Positions 5,223 through 8,357 of a stretch of DNA of 8,357 nt are shown one piece after another. The position numbers were made by a program, and so were the translations under genes. Under the pieces are notes generated by a model. The model had not been told where the DNA came from. It ran no database searches and was given only the letters and a program-made list of their open reading frames with translations. Source of the DNA: Gammaproteobacteria bacterium (GTDB taxonomy: Bacteria; Pseudomonadota; Gammaproteobacteria; GRL18). Position 1 is the first letter of the stretch, and every line of letters starts with the position of its first letter. Where the stretch lies: positions 1 to 8,357 of the forward strand of contig DAOVUK010000113.1 of NCBI GenBank assembly GCA_030632625.1. Direction: 5' to 3'.

Positions 5223-7247
5223 ATGGCAGATAAAAACCCGCAGTGGAAACAAAAATATTACGACAGTCTTGATGATATAGAGCGTCGTGAAAAAAAATGG
5301 AAGTCGCTGGAAGATTTGTTTAAGCAGGCCATTTCAAGGCTGACACTGGCTGCAGAAGGTAATAGTAAAAATCTTGATAAAGGTCTGGGCGAATTACGTA
5401 CAGCAATACGAAAAGGCAAAGATAATCAGATAATTCAGTCAATTCTGGAAAGCGTTTCAAAGGATATTGTCAAACTTGATAATATGGCTAAGGATGGTCC
5501 AAAAGGTGATGCCGGTTTTTTATTGAGAATTATCGAACAAATGCATCTGAGCGGCAAATCAGAAAAAAAATCACGCAAACTTCTAAAAGAGCTTAAAACA
5601 GAAAATCCACCCGGGCAAAGTGAGTTAATCAAAAGTTTTACCGATCTCTTATCCGCTATCGTTGCACAGACGGTTTTAGAAAATGAAAAAAATGCAGCTC
5701 ACCATCAACCCGCTCGTGGCGGATTTTTAAAGAAGCTTTTCTCTGGCAAGGAGTCTGGTGGTGGAGAGCCTTCAGCCAGTGAGGAGCCTTCAGCTAGTGA
5801 AGAGCCTTCAGCCAGTGAACCTGCAGCAGATAAAATTCCATCAGAGGATAGTGATTCATTAAATGCAGCAGATGCAGTAGCCACCAATGAAATAGAACAA
5901 AAAAGTTCTTATTCACTTGTTGACAGCAAAGAAGAAATAGCCAAGCAGGATATATCTCTCAATCAGGAGCAGTTAAGCAGTGTTGTTGCAACGGTACAAA
6001 ATGTGCTTGAGTCAATCATTGATGGCCTCAATGTCAGCAATGAAGTGAGAGAGCAATTAAAAGACAAAGTTTTTGCAGTTAAACCAACCAGAGAAATTCA
6101 TGTTTTACTCGATGACTTAAAAGATATTCTCCATGATTCAGGCGTGATTGACCATCCTGATTCTGTTGACAATATGGCTAAGAAATCTGTTAATAACGTG
6201 ATAGATCACAATGAGTTATTAATACGTCTGATTGAATTTTTACCACTTGAAGATGTCGTCAAAGAAAAAGCTGAGCAGCTTAAAGAGAATTTTTCTCATG
6301 GTGTAACAACAGCAGAGCTGCCTCAGGCTCTAAAATTAATTGCTCAACTGATCAGTAAAATGCGCAGTAATGTTCAGCAGGAACAAAAAGATTTTGAGCG
6401 CTTTCTGAAGACTCTTAATGGTCGTCTTGAAGAGGTCGATGTGTATCTGAAAAATAGTCTGATAGACTATCAGCAATCATACCAGAACGGACTGGCGTTA
6501 GATGATGCTGTTATGGCGCAGGTAAAAGGCATTGGTGACACAGTATTAGCCATTAATAATATTGGTGAGATGGAAAAAGCGGTACAATTGCACCTGGATA
6601 AAATCATCACTCATATTGATTTACACCGGGATAAGGAAAGCCAGCGAGTTGCTCAGGTTGAAGAAAAAAATAACAAGCTTGCAACACAGTTAAAGCAACT
6701 GGAAAGTGAAAGCGGTAAATTGCGCCAGCAGGTTATAGAGTCCCAGAATAAAGCATTGCTTGATCAATTGACACAATTACCCAACCGTCTGGCATACGAT
6801 GAACGTATAAAACAGGAATATGCTCGCTGGAAACGTTATCACTCAACCCTGATCATTATGGTCTGGGATATCGATTTCTTTAAACAAGTCAATGATACTT
6901 ATGGGCATCAGGCTGGTGATAAAGTTTTAAAAGTGGTTGCAGGTTTGTTACAAAAAAATTTACGGGAAACAGATTTTATAGCACGTTTTGGTGGTGAAGA
7001 ATTTGTTGGACTGATGCCGGAAACCACTTTAGGTGGTGGTTTTAAAATTGCAGAAAAAATTCGCAGTGCGATTGAAAAACTTGAGTTCCATTATCGGGGC
7101 AATAATGTCAAAGTAACCATTTCCTGCGGTATCAGTCTCTTTATGGAAAATGACACACCTGAGAGCGCATTTAATCGTGCTGATAAAGCACTTTATAAGG
7201 CTAAAAATGAAGGTAGAAATCGCTGTGTTATTGCTAAAGAACCATAA
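5223..7247 (+). CDS. Diguanylate cyclase (GGDEF) with long helical N-terminal region
   Basis: This 674-residue protein should make cyclic di-GMP from two GTP. The C-terminal GGDEF domain (about 508-672) is intact: LDQLTQLPNR at its start, metal-site Asp549 in WDIDFFK, NDTYGH, the active-site loop GGEEF at 590-594, and an inhibitory I-site RETD at 581-584 exactly five residues upstream. Product feedback inhibition is therefore expected. No signal peptide or membrane segment is seen, so it is cytoplasmic. Residues 1-160 and 245-400 are helical and appear to hold four related units (see findings). Between them is an acidic low-complexity linker (about 175-240) with three EPSASE repeats. A coiled coil at about 470-510 connects to the catalytic domain. 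No Shine-Dalgarno is evident before the ATG, and the next Met is residue 88. Length and position near dsbA resemble P. aeruginosa PA5487 (DgcH) as I recall it; the sensed signal is unknown. Confidence 0.93.
   Translation: MADKNPQWKQKYYDSLDDIERREKKWKSLEDLFKQAISRLTLAAEGNSKNLDKGLGELRTAIRKGKDNQIIQSILESVSKDIVKLDNMAKDGPKGDAGFLLRIIEQMHLSGKSEKKSRKLLKELKTENPPGQSELIKSFTDLLSAIVAQTVLENEKNAAHHQPARGGFLKKLFSGKESGGGEPSASEEPSASEEPSASEPAADKIPSEDSDSLNAADAVATNEIEQKSSYSLVDSKEEIAKQDISLNQEQLSSVVATVQNVLESIIDGLNVSNEVREQLKDKVFAVKPTREIHVLLDDLKDILHDSGVIDHPDSVDNMAKKSVNNVIDHNELLIRLIEFLPLEDVVKEKAEQLKENFSHGVTTAELPQALKLIAQLISKMRSNVQQEQKDFERFLKTLNGRLEEVDVYLKNSLIDYQQSYQNGLALDDAVMAQVKGIGDTVLAINNIGEMEKAVQLHLDKIITHIDLHRDKESQRVAQVEEKNNKLATQLKQLESESGKLRQQVIESQNKALLDQLTQLPNRLAYDERIKQEYARWKRYHSTLIIMVWDIDFFKQVNDTYGHQAGDKVLKVVAGLLQKNLRETDFIARFGGEEFVGLMPETTLGGGFKIAEKIRSAIEKLEFHYRGNNVKVTISCGISLFMENDTPESAFNRADKALYKAKNEGRNRCVIAKEP
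5766..5819 (+). repeat. Three 18-bp tandem repeats in the diguanylate cyclase linker
   Basis: Three in-frame copies of GAGCCTTCAGCCAGTGAG and near-identical variants lie at 5766-5783, 5784-5801 and 5802-5819, each encoding Glu-Pro-Ser-Ala-Ser-Glu (residues 182-199). The copies differ at only one or two third-codon positions, so the expansion is recent. Gain or loss of a unit keeps the frame and would only alter linker length. Confidence 0.95.
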
Positions 7248-7382
7248 ATTTCTCATTAAACATAAAAATGTGCACTGTCTTATTTGCATTTTAAATATGT
7301 TTGCAAAGCGACAAAGGCACCTTTTTATTAGCTGAAGGCTCCTTGCATAAATATTGTTTAACCTCTTAATAAGTGAATCGTA

Positions 7383-7946
7383 TTGATAGAATTAATTCTC
7401 GGTGGAGCTCGTTCTGGAAAAAGCCGACTGGCTGAATCAAGAGTTGCATCGATTTCTCACACTGAGTCATCCCATTTAAAAAAGATCATTTATATTGCTA
7501 CTGCAACGGCTCATGATGAGGAAATGGCTGAGCGCATTAAACACCACCAGCAGAGGCGGGCAGCACATTGGCAGCTTATTGAAGAACCAGTAAAACTGGC
7601 TGAAATTCTGCAGGCAAACAACCAGCCTGATACGATTCTACTGATTGAATGTCTGACTTTATGGCTGACCAATTTACTTTGTCATTCAGATCCTGATATT
7701 TTTGCTGCTGAAAAACATAAATTTATCCAACAATTGCAGCAGTCGCGAGCTGACATTATCATTGTCAGTAATGAAACCGGTATGGGAGTCGTGCCTATGG
7801 GCGAACTCAGCCGGCGCTATGTCGATGAAGCTGGTTTTCTGCATCAGCAGCTGGCACGAATCAGTGATCGTGTTACCCTGGTGGTTGCCGGACTTGAACA
7901 AACCCTAAAAGAACCAGAGCAGAAACCAGAGCAAGAAAATGATTGA
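7383..7946 (+). CDS. cobU: Adenosylcobinamide kinase / adenosylcobinamide-phosphate guanylyltransferase CobU
   Basis: This 187-residue cytoplasmic enzyme phosphorylates adenosylcobinamide and then transfers GMP to give adenosyl-GDP-cobinamide, a late cobalamin step used in both synthesis and salvage. The Walker A motif GGARSGKS is at residues 7-14. His54 in ERIKHHQQRRAAHW aligns with the histidine guanylylated in Salmonella CobU (His46). SNETGMGVVP at 129-138 and the LSRRY...GFLHQQLA block are also conserved. The start is TTG at 7383: an in-frame TGA at 7374-7376 excludes an upstream start, the next in-frame Met is residue 48 (beyond the P-loop), and an AAGTGA ribosome-like site sits 6 nt upstream. 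The last dozen residues (EPEQKPEQEND) are a repeat-derived tail beyond the family core. The gene overlaps cobT by 8 bp, so coupled translation is likely. I see no cobalamin riboswitch in the 135-bp leader. Confidence 0.95.
   Translation: MIELILGGARSGKSRLAESRVASISHTESSHLKKIIYIATATAHDEEMAERIKHHQQRRAAHWQLIEEPVKLAEILQANNQPDTILLIECLTLWLTNLLCHSDPDIFAAEKHKFIQQLQQSRADIIIVSNETGMGVVPMGELSRRYVDEAGFLHQQLARISDRVTLVVAGLEQTLKEPEQKPEQEND
7911..7934 (+). repeat. Two 12-bp tandem repeats at the cobU 3' end, ahead of cobT
   Basis: GAACCAGAGCAG (7911-7922) and AAACCAGAGCAA (7923-7934) are adjacent copies with two differences, encoding EPEQ and KPEQ. The second copy places AGAG (7928-7931) 7 nt before the cobT ATG, where it can serve as a ribosome binding site. 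Confidence 0.8.
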
Positions 7947-8357
7947 GTGGTTATCCGAAGCGGTAAATAATATGGATGAAGCTTATTTTGTTCGCGCACA
8001 GGCGAAGCAAAATCAGTTAACTAAACCACAAGGCTCTCTTGGTGTCCTTGAGACTATTGCCATAAAGATTTCAACGCTGCAAAAAACACAGGAGCCTGAT
8101 ATTGATCAGGCGCAGATTATTATTTATGCAGCTGATCATGGTATTGCACAGGAGAATGTTTCTGCCTTTCCTCAGGCCGTGACGGCTGAAATGGTAAAAA
8201 ACTTTTCTGCCGGTGGTGCTGCAATTTCTGTTTTATCAAAACAGCACGGATTGTCACTGCAGGTGATTAATCTGGGGCTGGTGACAGAATTACCGCTTAT
8301 GCCACTGGTTGAAAACCAGGTGCTTGCACGGGGTACAAAAAGTTTTTTGCAGCAACA
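7939..8357 (+). CDS. cobT: Nicotinate-nucleotide--dimethylbenzimidazole phosphoribosyltransferase CobT (5' part)
   Basis: An open frame runs from the ATG at 7939 to the window edge, giving 139 residues of a family usually about 350 long. CobT makes alpha-ribazole phosphate from nicotinate mononucleotide and dimethylbenzimidazole; this is the lower-ligand branch that joins the CobU product in the nucleotide-loop step. Diagnostic N-terminal blocks are present: LTKPQGSLGVLE (residues 27-38), IIIYAADHGIAQENVSAFPQ (60-79), and VTAEMVKNFSAGGAAISVL (81-99). The catalytic glutamate lies in the C-terminal half, outside the window. The start overlaps the last 8 bp of cobU and has AGAG 7 nt upstream. 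No frame break is seen in the visible part. Confidence 0.95.
   Translation, partial: MIEWLSEAVNNMDEAYFVRAQAKQNQLTKPQGSLGVLETIAIKISTLQKTQEPDIDQAQIIIYAADHGIAQENVSAFPQAVTAEMVKNFSAGGAAISVLSKQHGLSLQVINLGLVTELPLMPLVENQVLARGTKSFLQQ

Noticed and set aside
5705..5887. A minus-strand reading frame with Ser-Leu-Ala-Glu-Gly repeats
   Set aside because: It is the antisense image of the EPSASE repeats in the diguanylate cyclase gene; no ribosome site or family resemblance supports it.
7358..7373. A third copy of the shared leader element upstream of cobU (TTAACC, 4 nt, AATAAG)
   Set aside because: It lacks the AGTTAAG half and one A of ATAAAG, and it ends only 9 nt before the start codon, where it overlaps the presumed ribosome site. 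It is probably a chance AT-rich match.
7248..7382. A cobalamin riboswitch upstream of cobU
   Set aside because: The 135-bp gap is short for the class and no B12-box-like sequence could be found; only loose inverted repeats (for example TTTGCA at 7283-7288 with TGCAAA at 7302-7307) are present, with a 13-nt loop and no T tract.

Overview
The window (8,357 bp, moderately AT-rich, every gene on the + strand) looks like chromosomal DNA of a gammaproteobacterium that respires with c-type cytochromes and matures them by the ResBC (System II) route. This rests on the cytochrome c5 / cytochrome c4 / dsbA / GGDEF-protein series, which resembles what I recall of the cc4-dsbA region of Pseudomonas aeruginosa. 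The genus cannot be named from the sequence.

Layout. (1) 1-897: the 3' end of a cytochrome c5-like monoheme protein, then a complete diheme cytochrome c4. (2) 898-1012: a compact intergenic region in which a good sigma70-type promoter sits directly upstream of a perfect 9-bp hairpin with a 9-T tract. (3) 1013-4347: resB and resC (ccs1/ccsA family), the membrane haem-delivery and cytochrome c synthase pair. (4) 4430-5053: a DsbA-type periplasmic thiol oxidase with a CPHC active site, followed by a strong intrinsic terminator (5113-5147). (5) 5223-7247: a 674-residue cytoplasmic diguanylate cyclase with an intact GGEEF active site and RxxD inhibitory site, behind a long helical N-terminal region that appears to be built from four repeats. 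(6) 7383-8357: cobU (TTG start) overlapping the 5' part of cobT, for nucleotide-loop assembly of cobalamin; cobT runs off the window.

How the genes fit together. Genes 1-5 form a periplasmic cytochrome c module: two exported haem proteins, the ligase that attaches haem to CXXCH motifs, and the oxidase that handles cysteine thiols in the same compartment. The diguanylate cyclase is separated from it by a terminator, but its leader shares an element with the cytochrome c4 leader (199-222 and 5167-5190), hinting at common control. The cobalamin genes are a separate unit.

All coding genes belong to known families, and I see no mobile element, CRISPR array, tRNA or rRNA. The points most worth a second look are the promoter/hairpin arrangement ahead of resB, the shared leader element, and the four-fold repeat in the diguanylate cyclase sensory region.
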